Made by a program: the position numbers and the translations under genes. The notes beneath the pieces were generated by a model. That model was not told the origin of the DNA. It saw only the letters and a program-made list of their open reading frames with translations, and ran no database searches. A DNA stretch of 64,000 nucleotides from Sphingomonadaceae bacterium (lineage in GTDB: Bacteria; Pseudomonadota; Alphaproteobacteria; Sphingomonadales; Sphingomonadaceae). Location: contig CANFXW010000010.1 of the NCBI GenBank assembly GCA_947451145.1, positions 62,001 through 126,000 of the forward strand. The letters run 5' to 3'. Below, one piece after another: positions 16,686 through 25,196 of the stretch (position 1 is its first letter; each line of letters begins with the position of its first letter).

Positions 16686-17807
16686 ATGATCATTGGCACC
16701 GCACTAGTGGTTGGCGGCGGTATTGGCGGCATGGCGAGTGCAATCAGCCTTGCTGCTCGCGGAGTGAAGGTCGATCTGATTGATCTCGATCCTGACTGGC
16801 GTGTGTATGGTGCCGGAATCACCATCACCGGCCCGACGCTGCGCGCCTATCGCCACCTCGGCATGGTCGACCGCATCCGGCAGGAAGGTGCCGTCACCAA
16901 CCATTCGCGTGTCCGCCTGTTCGATGGCACGGTGCTGCGCGTTCTTGACGAGCCGGTGATCGAAGAGGGCTTGCCCGCAACCGGTGGCATCATGCGCCCG
17001 ATCCTCCACCGGATCATGCAGGACCGGGTGCGCGAGCTGGATATTCCGGTGCGGCTTGGCGTCACCGTCGATGCGCTTGCGAATATGGACATCGGTGTTG
17101 ACGTGACATTTTCTGATGGCACCAGCGGACACTATGACCTCGTAATCGGTGCCGACAGCGTGTTTTCCAAGGTCCGCGATCTGGCCTTTCCGCACATGGG
17201 CCCGGCCCAGCCCACCGGCCAGGGCTGCTGGCGCATCTCGATCCGTAAGCCGCCCGAGCAGGACATGGGCGAGTTCTATTTCGGCAGCGCCAACCCTTGC
17301 GGCATTACCATATGCGGCGAAGACGCGGTCTATCTGTTCCTGCTGACCCCGCACGAACCGCGTGAAGAGCACCTCAATGACGAGGAGCTGTTCACGACCA
17401 TGAAGCAGCACCTCGCTCCCTTCGGTGGCAATGCCGGATGGATCCGCGACAATATGACGCGGCAGGACTGGATCAACTACCGCCCCCTCGCCGCCTCTTT
17501 GCAGCCCGGACCCTGGTTCAATGGCCGGATCGTATTGCTCGGCGATGCCGTCCACGCGACCACCCCGCACCTCGCCTCGGGCGCAGGCATGGCGGTGGAA
17601 AGCGCCATCGTATTGGCGCAAGAGCTTGAGCAGGCATCATCGGTCGAGGCCGGCCTCAAAGCCTATCAGGACCGCCGCTTTGACCGTTGCCGCGATGTGA
17701 TCGAGAGCAGTGTTGCCATTGGCAAGCTGCAGCTCGAGCACGGCCCGCCGGGAGAGGTCGCAGGATTGATTGAGGGCGCACTGGCGCGGCTAAATGAGCC
17801 GTTTTGA
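16686..17807 (+). CDS. FAD-dependent aromatic monooxygenase (second copy)
   Basis: This 373-aa group A flavin monooxygenase has GGGIGGMA near the N-terminus, a DLVIGADSVFSKVRD segment and GDAVHATTPHLASGAGM for FAD ribityl binding. Length and motif layout match the 372-aa enzyme at 5737-6855, so the two are probably paralogs with different substrates. A GGGGAGACGATC stretch precedes the ATG. It diverges from the TonB receptor and converges on the cyclase-hydrolase-dioxygenase operon, the likely later steps. Confidence 0.88.
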   Translation: MIIGTALVVGGGIGGMASAISLAARGVKVDLIDLDPDWRVYGAGITITGPTLRAYRHLGMVDRIRQEGAVTNHSRVRLFDGTVLRVLDEPVIEEGLPATGGIMRPILHRIMQDRVRELDIPVRLGVTVDALANMDIGVDVTFSDGTSGHYDLVIGADSVFSKVRDLAFPHMGPAQPTGQGCWRISIRKPPEQDMGEFYFGSANPCGITICGEDAVYLFLLTPHEPREEHLNDEELFTTMKQHLAPFGGNAGWIRDNMTRQDWINYRPLAASLQPGPWFNGRIVLLGDAVHATTPHLASGAGMAVESAIVLAQELEQASSVEAGLKAYQDRRFDRCRDVIESSVAIGKLQLEHGPPGEVAGLIEGALARLNEPF

Positions 17808-17824
17808 GCGACGATTCCTTCCAT

Positions 17825-18625
17825 CTAGTCCTCGAAAATCGCAACAGCCCGCGTCCATCCTGCTGATGCGCCTTCGATCTTGTTCGGGAAACAGCTGATC
17901 ATAAAGCCTGTGGGTGGCAAGGCCTCAAGATTGTGCATCTTTTCGATGTGGCAGTAGCCAATATCGACGCCCGCGCGGTGCCCTTCCCAGATCAGCTTGG
18001 CATCGCCGGTTTCGGCTACCTTGTCCTTGGTGTGGACGAAGGGCGCGTCCCATGACCAGGCATCGGTGCCGGTCACGCGCACGCCGCGCTCCAGCAAGTA
18101 CATCGTGCCTTCATAGCCCACGCCCGCGCCGCGGCTGACATAGGCAGGATCGCGATTGGCGAGCGCCATGCCGGCGGTGGTGTTGACCACAACAATATCC
18201 AGCGGCTTCAGATCATGGCCGATGCGAGCGAGTTCCGCCTCGATATCGGCAGCGGTGACGACGTAACCATCCTCCTTGTGCCGGAAATCCAGCTTCACGC
18301 CCGGATTGAAGAACCATTCGAGCGGCATCTGGTCGATGGTCTGCGAAGGTCGCGCACCGCCCGGCAGTTTGGCATCCTGCGAGTGGTGATAGTGCCACGG
18401 CGCATCAACATGGGTGCCGCTGTGCGTCGTCAGCTTGACCCATTCGGAGGCGCAGAACGGATCGCCACCAATCATGTTGTCGATATCCGCACCGGGAAAG
18501 AAGTTCACCAGCTCGTGCCGCGTGCCTTCGTGGGTTTCATAGTCGATGTGCGGCTTGAGGAACGGCGGATCGCTGATCACGTCGTTGCTGAGGGTCATCG
18601 AGAGATCGACGTAACGGCGGGTCAT
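17825..18625 (-). CDS. Cyclase family protein (KynB-like metal hydrolase)
   Basis: This 266-aa protein matches the cyclase/kynurenine formamidase family, with the zinc-binding signature HSGTHVDAPWHYH and later TDAWSWDAPF. The family hydrolyses amide or lactone bonds. The track start at 18940 lies inside the upstream gene; the ATG at 18625 (MTRRYVDLS) overlaps the upstream stop as ATGA. It is the last gene of an operon with the alpha/beta hydrolase and an extradiol dioxygenase. That arrangement suggests hydrolysis of a ring-cleavage product or an N-formyl/lactone intermediate. Confidence 0.86.
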   Translation of the reverse strand: MTRRYVDLSMTLSNDVISDPPFLKPHIDYETHEGTRHELVNFFPGADIDNMIGGDPFCASEWVKLTTHSGTHVDAPWHYHHSQDAKLPGGARPSQTIDQMPLEWFFNPGVKLDFRHKEDGYVVTAADIEAELARIGHDLKPLDIVVVNTTAGMALANRDPAYVSRGAGVGYEGTMYLLERGVRVTGTDAWSWDAPFVHTKDKVAETGDAKLIWEGHRAGVDIGYCHIEKMHNLEALPPTGFMISCFPNKIEGASAGWTRAVAIFED

Positions 18626-19782
18626 GCGGTATGTCCTCCAAGCGTATCGACGAACCAGTCGGCGATGTAGTCGCGGCCGTAGGCCATGTTGTCGGCACCA
18701 ACGTGCTCGACCCCGCCTTCGCGGGTGGTGAAGATCTTGAGCTCGGCCTTGGGGCAGTTGGTCAACTGCTCGAAGGCCTGATGGGCATAGTCGACGCTGA
18801 TCTGGCGGTCGCTCTCGCCGTGGGTGACGAGGAACGGCACCTTGATCCGGTCCATGTGGCCGTTGAGGTTCATGTCCTTGGTCTTTTCGAAGAACTCGTC
18901 CTTGTCGGCCGCGCCGAAAACCCAGTAAACGTGCGCCCAATAGTGCGGCACCGGGTTTTCGCCCTCGCGCTTCAGACGCTTGAACTGCACCTCATACCAG
19001 TTGTGGTTGGCGCCCCAGCAGGCACCCGAAGCAAAGCGCGGCTCATAGGCGACAGCCCGCGGAGCATAGTGGCCGCCGAGCGAAATGCCGGTCATGCCGA
19101 TTTTCTTCGAATCGACCTCAGGCTGCTGTTCCAGCCAGTCTACCGCCTGGGAGGCCCACTCTTCGGAATAGGGTGTGGCGGGCTGGCCTTGCAGGCGTAG
19201 CGCCTCGCCCGTGCCCGGTTGGTCAACGCAAAGCGTCGAAATGCCGCGACGGGCCAATGCATCCGGCAGCCACGACCAATAGAGCAGCTCCTTGCAGCTA
19301 TCGAGGCCGTTGCAATAGACCACTGCCGGCTTTTTCCCGTCTCCGGGCGCGCGCGTCCATAGCGCGGCCATGGTCTTGCCATTGCCGAGCGGGATTTCTA
19401 CCCGCTCGCGGTTGAACTTGCCCAGCACTGTCGACTTGTCGAACATGGCCCGTGCCCGCGCATAGGTCGCCTCGCGGCCCGGATGGCCGTGGCCCTGCAT
19501 GCGCTCTGCAGTAAGCAGATAGAGCGAGGCGCGTTCCAACTTGGCCGAGGCCGAGAAATTGCGGCCGCGTGCTTCGTCTTCATCGGCGAGTTCGATCAGC
19601 GTCTCGGCCTTCTTTACCCATTCGGCCATGAATTCGAGCGTACCCGCGTCTTCACCCTTGCCTGCGGCTTCCTTGATCGGCGCAGACATATCGATGATCT
19701 CGCCCAGCTGCGCGCCAGACTGCATCGCGATCGACAGCGACAGGTTCCAGACGTAATTTGGAAAGTACTCAAACAAAGCCAT
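18622..19782 (-). CDS. Alpha/beta hydrolase (FrsA / dihydroxypseudooxynicotine hydrolase-like)
   Basis: This 386-aa serine hydrolase has a long helical N-terminal cap (about residues 1-120) and then an alpha/beta fold with the nucleophile elbow GISLGG, an acid after VTHGESDRQI and a late histidine in GGVEHVGAD. The architecture resembles C-C bond hydrolases of the 2,6-dihydroxypseudooxynicotine hydrolase type. The gene sits 3 bases after the dioxygenase and overlaps the cyclase gene, so it probably acts on a meta-cleavage-type product. Confidence 0.83.
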   Translation of the reverse strand: MALFEYFPNYVWNLSLSIAMQSGAQLGEIIDMSAPIKEAAGKGEDAGTLEFMAEWVKKAETLIELADEDEARGRNFSASAKLERASLYLLTAERMQGHGHPGREATYARARAMFDKSTVLGKFNRERVEIPLGNGKTMAALWTRAPGDGKKPAVVYCNGLDSCKELLYWSWLPDALARRGISTLCVDQPGTGEALRLQGQPATPYSEEWASQAVDWLEQQPEVDSKKIGMTGISLGGHYAPRAVAYEPRFASGACWGANHNWYEVQFKRLKREGENPVPHYWAHVYWVFGAADKDEFFEKTKDMNLNGHMDRIKVPFLVTHGESDRQISVDYAHQAFEQLTNCPKAELKIFTTREGGVEHVGADNMAYGRDYIADWFVDTLGGHTA

Positions 19783-19785
19783 CTG

Positions 19786-20688
19786 TTAGGCCTCCACAGC
19801 TACGAAAATACCCGGGTTGGGCGCTGGATGCGGCATGGTTTGCGGGCCGCCTGTGCCGATGCCCCACTGGTCCATCACCAGCGGTGCTGGAATGTGGATG
19901 GTCGGCTGGTGGGTCTCGAAATCGACCTCTTCCAGTTCGGCGGTATATTCGACCGCAAAGCCGTTTGGCGTGATGAAATAGCTGAAGGCATTGTCGCCAG
20001 CCGTGTGGCGGCCGGGGCCCCACTGGATGTCGGTGCCCTTGACCTTGAGCCGGTGCCCGCCGCGCATCATGCCGTCGATGCCGGTCATGTCGTAGGCAAC
20101 ATGGTTGAGGCACGGCGGCCCGGGCAGGATGGCAAAGCGGTGGTGCGCCGAATTGCAGCGCAGGAAGCACATGAAGTCGCCCAGCCAGTCAGACACCTTG
20201 AAGCCCAGCACATCGACGAACCACTTCACCAGCGCCTGATGATCGGGCGAGTGCAGGACGATATGGCTGATCTTGACCGGCAGGCCTTCCCAGCGCTCGA
20301 TCGGCCGTGAAGACCCACGGGCAACGTCGCTCGAAATCTCCATCTGCAGGCCATCGGGCGAGAAGAAGCGGAAGCCATAGCCGCCGCCGGGGGTCGTCAG
20401 CTCACGCGGATCGTGGACGATCTTCCCGCCCGCCGCTTGCGCCTGCTGGCACAGCGCATCAACATCGGCGCGGCTGTTCGCCGCCAGCGCGATCACATCA
20501 ACACGGTTTTCCTCGCCAGCGCGCAGGCGGACAACATGGTGCTCGCCGTGGCCCTGCGTCTTGTACCAGTCCATGCCGTCATCACTCGGCACCTGTTCCA
20601 GCCCCCAGAGTTCCTCGTAGAACACCCGCTCGGCTGCAAGGTCAGCTACGCCATAACCGACATAGCGGATCTCGGTCACACGGCTCAT
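19786..20688 (-). CDS. Extradiol dioxygenase-like VOC protein (300 aa)
   Basis: This 300-aa type I extradiol dioxygenase-like protein has two VOC modules. The C-terminal module has the expected Fe(II) ligands: the His of KISHIVLHSPD, the His of CLNHVAYDM and the Glu of GFAVEYTAELEE. Length and ligand spacing are close to the BphC/2,3-dihydroxybiphenyl dioxygenase group. It is the first gene of the operon with the alpha/beta hydrolase and cyclase, supporting a ring-cleavage step. Confidence 0.87.
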   Translation of the reverse strand: MSRVTEIRYVGYGVADLAAERVFYEELWGLEQVPSDDGMDWYKTQGHGEHHVVRLRAGEENRVDVIALAANSRADVDALCQQAQAAGGKIVHDPRELTTPGGGYGFRFFSPDGLQMEISSDVARGSSRPIERWEGLPVKISHIVLHSPDHQALVKWFVDVLGFKVSDWLGDFMCFLRCNSAHHRFAILPGPPCLNHVAYDMTGIDGMMRGGHRLKVKGTDIQWGPGRHTAGDNAFSYFITPNGFAVEYTAELEEVDFETHQPTIHIPAPLVMDQWGIGTGGPQTMPHPAPNPGIFVAVEA

Positions 20689-20731
20689 TCGTCTTCCCTT
20701 CGGCTGGGCCCTGATAAAAACGGCCCGTTCA

Positions 20732-20748
20732 ATCTGCCATTAGCAGAT
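20732..20748. promoter_or_regulatory. Candidate operator ATCTGC-N5-GCAGAT
   Basis: A perfect 6-base inverted repeat with a 5-base spacer (CATTA) lies 44 bases upstream of the start of the extradiol dioxygenase operon. Position and dyad symmetry fit a regulator binding site; the cognate protein is unknown. Confidence 0.4.
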
Positions 20749-20828
20749 CACTAGACCGACGGAGACGATATATCCGGAACGGTCAAATCGACGCCGTCAA
20801 TAGCTGACGGGAACTTCATGATATCTGC

Positions 20829-21554
20829 TTGGGTATTATCGCCGACGAGCACCAGCCGTCTACTGCGGAACGGTCCGCTTCAAGGCGTTTAGCAGTGGAT
20901 GTTGTTTGGGATTCTCCTCAACTTTACGAGTTGCGGATGCTCCGCCGATCGCTTGGCGCCGGACCAGTTGATGTGCCCTTCTGGTTGGCGTTGGGATCGG
21001 CAACCGCGCCGGCGCTCGGCTGTCAGATATCTCTTCATATCTACTTACATTTCCCGCCGGAATTCGAAGCCAACCAGTTTGCCGCGATGCTGCTGATGCC
21101 TCCGCCAATCCTGCGGACCGAACTCGGCCGCAAAGCGCTCAGCCTGGACGAAGTTATTCGTCTTGCCCGAAACTTTGCCGTGAGCAAGGAAGCGATGGTC
21201 AGGTCCTATGTCGAGTACAACCGCTGCGATATCGCGATTGTCCGGACAAGAAACGGCAAAGTCCTGAACGCGATCGGCTCGCGGGACTTCCCCAGAATAG
21301 AACCTAGCACCGGCGACGCGGTGCCCACTGACCCGGTCTGGCATGACCCTCGGCAAGTACCCGGCGTGCCGTCACCCATCAGCGCCTGCGAGCCTGATAC
21401 CTGGTTCGCCTATTACGACTGCCGGTCGATCGAGGCCCTCACCGAACAGGTTCTGCATCAGGCAGGCGGCTATGCGATGATCCTGCTGCACGCCGAGATG
21501 CGCGACGAAGATAGCCACGACACCGAGCGCAGCTACAACTGGTTACGGCGCTAG
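20829..21554 (+). pseudogene. Degenerate ImmA/IrrE-family metallopeptidase gene
   Basis: The 241-aa frame contains EFEANQFAAMLLMPPPIL, the family's second conserved block (E..ANxFAAxLLMP). The HExxH zinc motif expected just upstream is missing; the equivalent stretch reads ISLHIYLHF. The track start is a TTG with no clear ribosome binding site, and the N-terminal third looks unlike the family. ImmA/IrrE proteins normally cleave repressors or act beside toxin or phage regulators, and no XRE regulator is found here. It is best read as an inactivated remnant, although the C-terminal region is intact and could still be expressed. Confidence 0.55.
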
Positions 21555-21590
21555 TTCGCACTCACTTCTTCGCTGTAACCGCGCCGGGCG

Positions 21591-21761
21591 TTCCCTGTTC
21601 GGGGTTTTCAAATTCCCTGTTCCGCAAAATTGAATTCCCTGTTTTTTGCGCAGGGAAATTGGCAGAGAAATGGCTGATTTCTGAGGGGTTTCGCGGCGAT
21701 CTGGCTCATTTCGAGCCGCGGATTTTCGATATTTCCCTGTAAATTCCCTGAAAACAGGGAA
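21591..21761. repeat. TTCCCTGT direct and inverted repeat region
   Basis: TTCCCTGT occurs at 21591, 21613, 21635 and 21733. Inverted CAGGGAA copies are at 21651-21657 and 21755-21761, and a partial TTCCCTG is at 21744. The pairs form two hairpins, 21635-21657 and 21733-21761, with a third hairpin (GGCTC-ATTTC-GAGCC) between them. The ORFs over this block are low-complexity shadows. It is the core of the 21555-22107 gap, the only stretch of more than 300 bases without a gene; apart from this block and the operator at 22073 I see nothing in it. Its function is unknown. Confidence 0.7.
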
Positions 21762-22072
21762 ATCTGGGACAGAGAGCGGTGCGCTCCAGACTGCGTCGCG
21801 CACCATTTGGTTCAATAACCTACCTCCCCCGCGCAGCTATCCGAAACGGTCTGATTACACCCGAACTGGCAACACAGCCCAAAGCAGGCGCTCGGGCAAG
21901 CCATCGGAGGCGGCCGCGCCAGCCTGCAAAATCAGCGCGGGTTGGGCTGGGCGTTACGGATGGCGTTGCCCTGCACGCTCCTGCGGTCCGACCGCGCTCG
22001 GCGGTTGCAGTGCGTGAAGGGGATCAATGTCGCGGAAATCCCTGCATCCATTCCAGCCCTCCTTGCATCATA

Positions 22073-22088
22073 TGTACCAAGTGGTACA
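22073..22088. promoter_or_regulatory. Candidate operator TGTACCA-AG-TGGTACA
   Basis: A perfect 7-base inverted repeat with a 2-base spacer lies 19 bases upstream of the 3-dehydroshikimate dehydratase ATG. Short, tight dyads of this kind are typical of GntR- or TetR-type repressor sites. Its position at the ribosome-binding region would let a bound protein block transcription. Confidence 0.5.
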
Positions 22089-22107
22089 CTTCGATGCGGA
22101 GGCGGTC

Positions 22108-23970
22108 ATGAAGGCATCGATAGCAACAGTATCAGTCGGCGGAACGCTGGACGTGAAGCTTGAGGCGATTGCCAGGGCGGGCTTTGCCGCGGCGGAGATA
22201 TTCGAGAACGATCTGCTTTCCAGCCCGCTACCGGCACGCCAGATCGGTGCAATGATGCAGGGTCTCGGGCTCGACTGCGCCATGCTCCAGCCTTTCCGTG
22301 ACTATGAGGGCATGCCCGCCGACCAGCGTGACGCGGCGCTGGAGCGGATGCGGCGCAAGTTTGCAGTGATGGACGATCTCGGGACCGATCTGATCCTGCT
22401 GTGTTCGAACTGCTCGCCGCATTCGAGCGGTGACCGGCAGCAGGCGCTCGACGATCTCGGCCTGCTGGGTGACCTTGCCGCCAGCCATGGCAAGCGGGTT
22501 TCCTACGAGGCGCTGGCCTGGGGGCGGCATGTGTTTGATCACCGCGATGCCTGGGCACTGGTGCGCGATCTTGACCACCCGGCCGTCGGCCTGACGCTCG
22601 ATAGTTTTCATTCACTGGCGCGCGGCGTGCCTAGCGCCTCGATTGGTGATGTGCGGGCAGATAAGTTGTTCATTGTCCAGCTCGCCGATGCGCCCAGGCT
22701 CGAGATGGATTATCTCAACTGGAGCCGCCACTTCCGCTGTATGCCCGGGCAGGGCGACTTTGCGCTGGATGACTATGCCGCCGCACTCTGCAAGATCGGC
22801 TATCAGGGTTATTGGAGCCTCGAGATCTTCAATGACCGGTTCCGCTCCACCTCGGCCGGGCAGATTGCCCGCGATGGTGTGCGCTCGCTGAAGGCGCTGC
22901 ACGAACGCGCCCGCATCCGCCTGGGCGAGCCTGCCGCCATGGCCCCACCGATCGATCCCGAGCGCTTTGAATTCATCGAATTCGCCGCGAGCCATGAAGA
23001 GGCCGAAGACTTTGGCCGGATGTTTTCGGCGCTGGGCTTTGCGCCGGTTGCGCGCCACCGCAGCAAGGACGTGGTGCGCTGGCAGCAGGGCGGGATCAAC
23101 CTTGTGGTCAATTCCGAGCCCGAGGGCCTCGCCCACAGTTTCGACATGGTCCACGGCGGGTCGGTCTGCGCCATCGGCCTTGCGGTAGAGGATCAGGCCG
23201 CTGCCATGGCGCGGTCAGAGGCACTTGATGTGCAGAAGTACGAAGCGGTGATCGCCCCGGACGAGTGGCAAATCCCCAGCGTGCGCGGGGTGGGCGGCAG
23301 TCTCATCTATCTCGTTGATAGCGCCACCTCGGCGCAGATGTGGGCGGACGAGTTTCCGCTGCTGCAGAAGGGGGCCTCACCCCGCAGCGATCTCGTATCC
23401 ATCGACCACGTGGCCCAGACCATGCACTACGAAGAGTTTCTCAGTTGGCTGCTCTATTACACCACGTTGTTTGACCTCTCCAAGACACCGCAGCTGGAAA
23501 TCGCCGACCCTATGGGGATCGTTTACAGTCAGGCGGTGGAAAGCCGAAGCCGCAATGTGCGCTTCACGCTCAACGGTTCGCTTGCCGCCAATGCGCTGAG
23601 CTCGCGCTTCGTGCAGAACTACTTCGGTGCCGGTGTGCAGCATATCGCCTTTGCCACGCCAGACATCTTCGCCGCCGCCGGGCACGCGCGCGATGCAGGG
23701 CTACCGATGCTGGAGATCGGGCCGAATTACTACGCCGATATCGAAGCCAGGTTCGCGCTCGACCCCGCTCTGGTGGCGCGGATGAAGAGCCTGAACATCC
23801 TCTATGACCGTGATGGCGAGACCGAGTACTTCCAGTTTTACAGCCGCGCCGTGGCCAAGCGGGTGTTCTTCGAAGTGGTCGAGCGGCGCGGCTACCAGGC
23901 CTATGGCGCGGCCAACGCCCAGATCCGCCTGACCGCCCAGGCCGCCCACCGCGATCCGGCGGAGCTTTAG
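22108..23970 (+). CDS. quiC: Bifunctional-type 3-dehydroshikimate dehydratase (TIM barrel + HPPD-like)
   Basis: This 620-aa protein has two parts. Residues about 1-280 are an AP-endonuclease-2/xylose-isomerase-like TIM barrel (MKASIATVSVGGTLDVKLEA at the start, YWSLEIFNDRF near its end). Residues about 300-620 are a 4-hydroxyphenylpyruvate-dioxygenase-like VOC module (SIDHVAQ, QHIAFATPD, ETEYFQFYS). This is the arrangement of QuiC-type dehydratases, which convert 3-dehydroshikimate to protocatechuate in quinate/shikimate use. The ATG at 22108, with GGAGG upstream, replaces the track start. It stands alone behind a palindromic operator, without other quinate genes in view. Confidence 0.85.
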   Translation: MKASIATVSVGGTLDVKLEAIARAGFAAAEIFENDLLSSPLPARQIGAMMQGLGLDCAMLQPFRDYEGMPADQRDAALERMRRKFAVMDDLGTDLILLCSNCSPHSSGDRQQALDDLGLLGDLAASHGKRVSYEALAWGRHVFDHRDAWALVRDLDHPAVGLTLDSFHSLARGVPSASIGDVRADKLFIVQLADAPRLEMDYLNWSRHFRCMPGQGDFALDDYAAALCKIGYQGYWSLEIFNDRFRSTSAGQIARDGVRSLKALHERARIRLGEPAAMAPPIDPERFEFIEFAASHEEAEDFGRMFSALGFAPVARHRSKDVVRWQQGGINLVVNSEPEGLAHSFDMVHGGSVCAIGLAVEDQAAAMARSEALDVQKYEAVIAPDEWQIPSVRGVGGSLIYLVDSATSAQMWADEFPLLQKGASPRSDLVSIDHVAQTMHYEEFLSWLLYYTTLFDLSKTPQLEIADPMGIVYSQAVESRSRNVRFTLNGSLAANALSSRFVQNYFGAGVQHIAFATPDIFAAAGHARDAGLPMLEIGPNYYADIEARFALDPALVARMKSLNILYDRDGETEYFQFYSRAVAKRVFFEVVERRGYQAYGAANAQIRLTAQAAHRDPAEL

Positions 23971-24073
23971 CCGAGATCAAACCTGATGAGTTCTGCTCCC
24001 AAAGCAGCCATCGTTTCCCGTCTGGCACTCTTCACTGTCTTCCGGTAGTCCGCGCCTGAAGGAGATTTGCCCC

Positions 24074-25186
24074 ATGAAGACCCGCGCTGCAGTTGCCTTT
24101 GAAGCGAAGAAGCCGCTCGAGATTGTCGAGCTTGATCTGGAAGGGCCGAAGGCTGGCGAGGTTCTGGTCGAGATCATGGCGACGGGTGTGTGCCACACCG
24201 ATGCCTATACGCTCGACGGGTTCGACAGCGAGGGCATTTTCCCGAGTGTGCTGGGCCACGAAGGTGCCGGTATCGTGCGCGAGGTGGGTGCTGGCGTCAC
24301 CTCGGTAAAGCCGGGCGATCATGTGATCCCGCTCTACACCCCCGAATGCGGCAAGTGCAAAACCTGCCTTTCCGGCAAGAGCAACCTGTGCACCGCGATC
24401 CGCGCCACCCAAGGCCAGGGGCTGATGCCCGATGGCACCTCGCGCTTCAGCTACAAGGGCCGGACCATCTATCACTACATGGGCTGCAGCACTTTCTCGA
24501 ACTTCACCGTTCTGCCCGAGATTGCCGTCGCAAAGATCCGCGAGGACGCGCCGTTCCAGACCTCTTGCTACATCGGGTGCGGCGTCACCACCGGGGTGGG
24601 TGCGGTTATCAATACCGCCAAAGTTCAGCCGGGCGACAATGTCGTGGTGTTCGGGCTCGGCGGCATCGGGCTCAACGTGATCCAGGGCGCGAAGATGGCG
24701 GGCGCGGGTAAGATCGTCGGCGTCGATATCAACCCCGACAGGGAAGAGTGGGGCCGCAAGTTCGGGATGACCGACTTCCTCAACAGCAAGGGGCTTAGCC
24801 GCGAGGAGACCGTCGCCGCGATCGTCGCGCTGACCGACGGCGGCGCGGACTATACCTTCGATGCCACCGGCAACACCGAAGTGATGCGCACCGCTCTGGA
24901 AGCCTGCCATCGGGGCTGGGGCACTTCGATCATCATCGGCGTGGCCGAAGCGGGCAAGGAGATATCCACCCGCCCGTTCCAGCTGGTGACGGGACGCAAC
25001 TGGCGCGGCACGGCGTTCGGCGGGGCCAAGGGCCGCACCGATGTGCCCAAGATCGTCGACATGTATATGCAGGGCAAGATCCAGATCGACCCGATGATCA
25101 CCCACGTCATGGGGCTGGAAGAGATCAACACCGCCTTTGATCTGATGCACGCCGGCAAGTCGATCCGCTCGGTCGTCGTGTTCTGA
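24074..25186 (+). CDS. frmA: S-(hydroxymethyl)glutathione dehydrogenase / class III alcohol dehydrogenase
   Basis: This 370-aa zinc-dependent dehydrogenase oxidises S-hydroxymethylglutathione, the glutathione adduct of formaldehyde. Catalytic zinc ligands are in GVCHTD and GHEGAG. The structural zinc cysteines are in [16 protein letters not shown], and the class III arginine-containing loop AIRATQGQG is present. GAAGGAG precedes the ATG. A demethylase-like Rieske oxygenase lies in the same region and would release formaldehyde, so the placement fits. No S-formylglutathione hydrolase gene is visible. The stop is 10 bases from selA. Confidence 0.93.
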   Translation: MKTRAAVAFEAKKPLEIVELDLEGPKAGEVLVEIMATGVCHTDAYTLDGFDSEGIFPSVLGHEGAGIVREVGAGVTSVKPGDHVIPLYTPECGKCKTCLSGKSNLCTAIRATQGQGLMPDGTSRFSYKGRTIYHYMGCSTFSNFTVLPEIAVAKIREDAPFQTSCYIGCGVTTGVGAVINTAKVQPGDNVVVFGLGGIGLNVIQGAKMAGAGKIVGVDINPDREEWGRKFGMTDFLNSKGLSREETVAAIVALTDGGADYTFDATGNTEVMRTALEACHRGWGTSIIIGVAEAGKEISTRPFQLVTGRNWRGTAFGGAKGRTDVPKIVDMYMQGKIQIDPMITHVMGLEEINTAFDLMHAGKSIRSVVVF

Positions 25187-25196
25187 TCGGCACCTG

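Noticed and set aside
21543-21815. 90-aa minus-strand ORF with FREFTGK and QGIQFCGTGN segments
   Set aside because: The composition is produced by the TTCCCTGT repeats; treated as repeat, not protein.
21779-22111. 110-aa plus-strand ORF upstream of the QuiC-type gene
   Set aside because: No domain, no RBS, and it runs into the next gene's start region.
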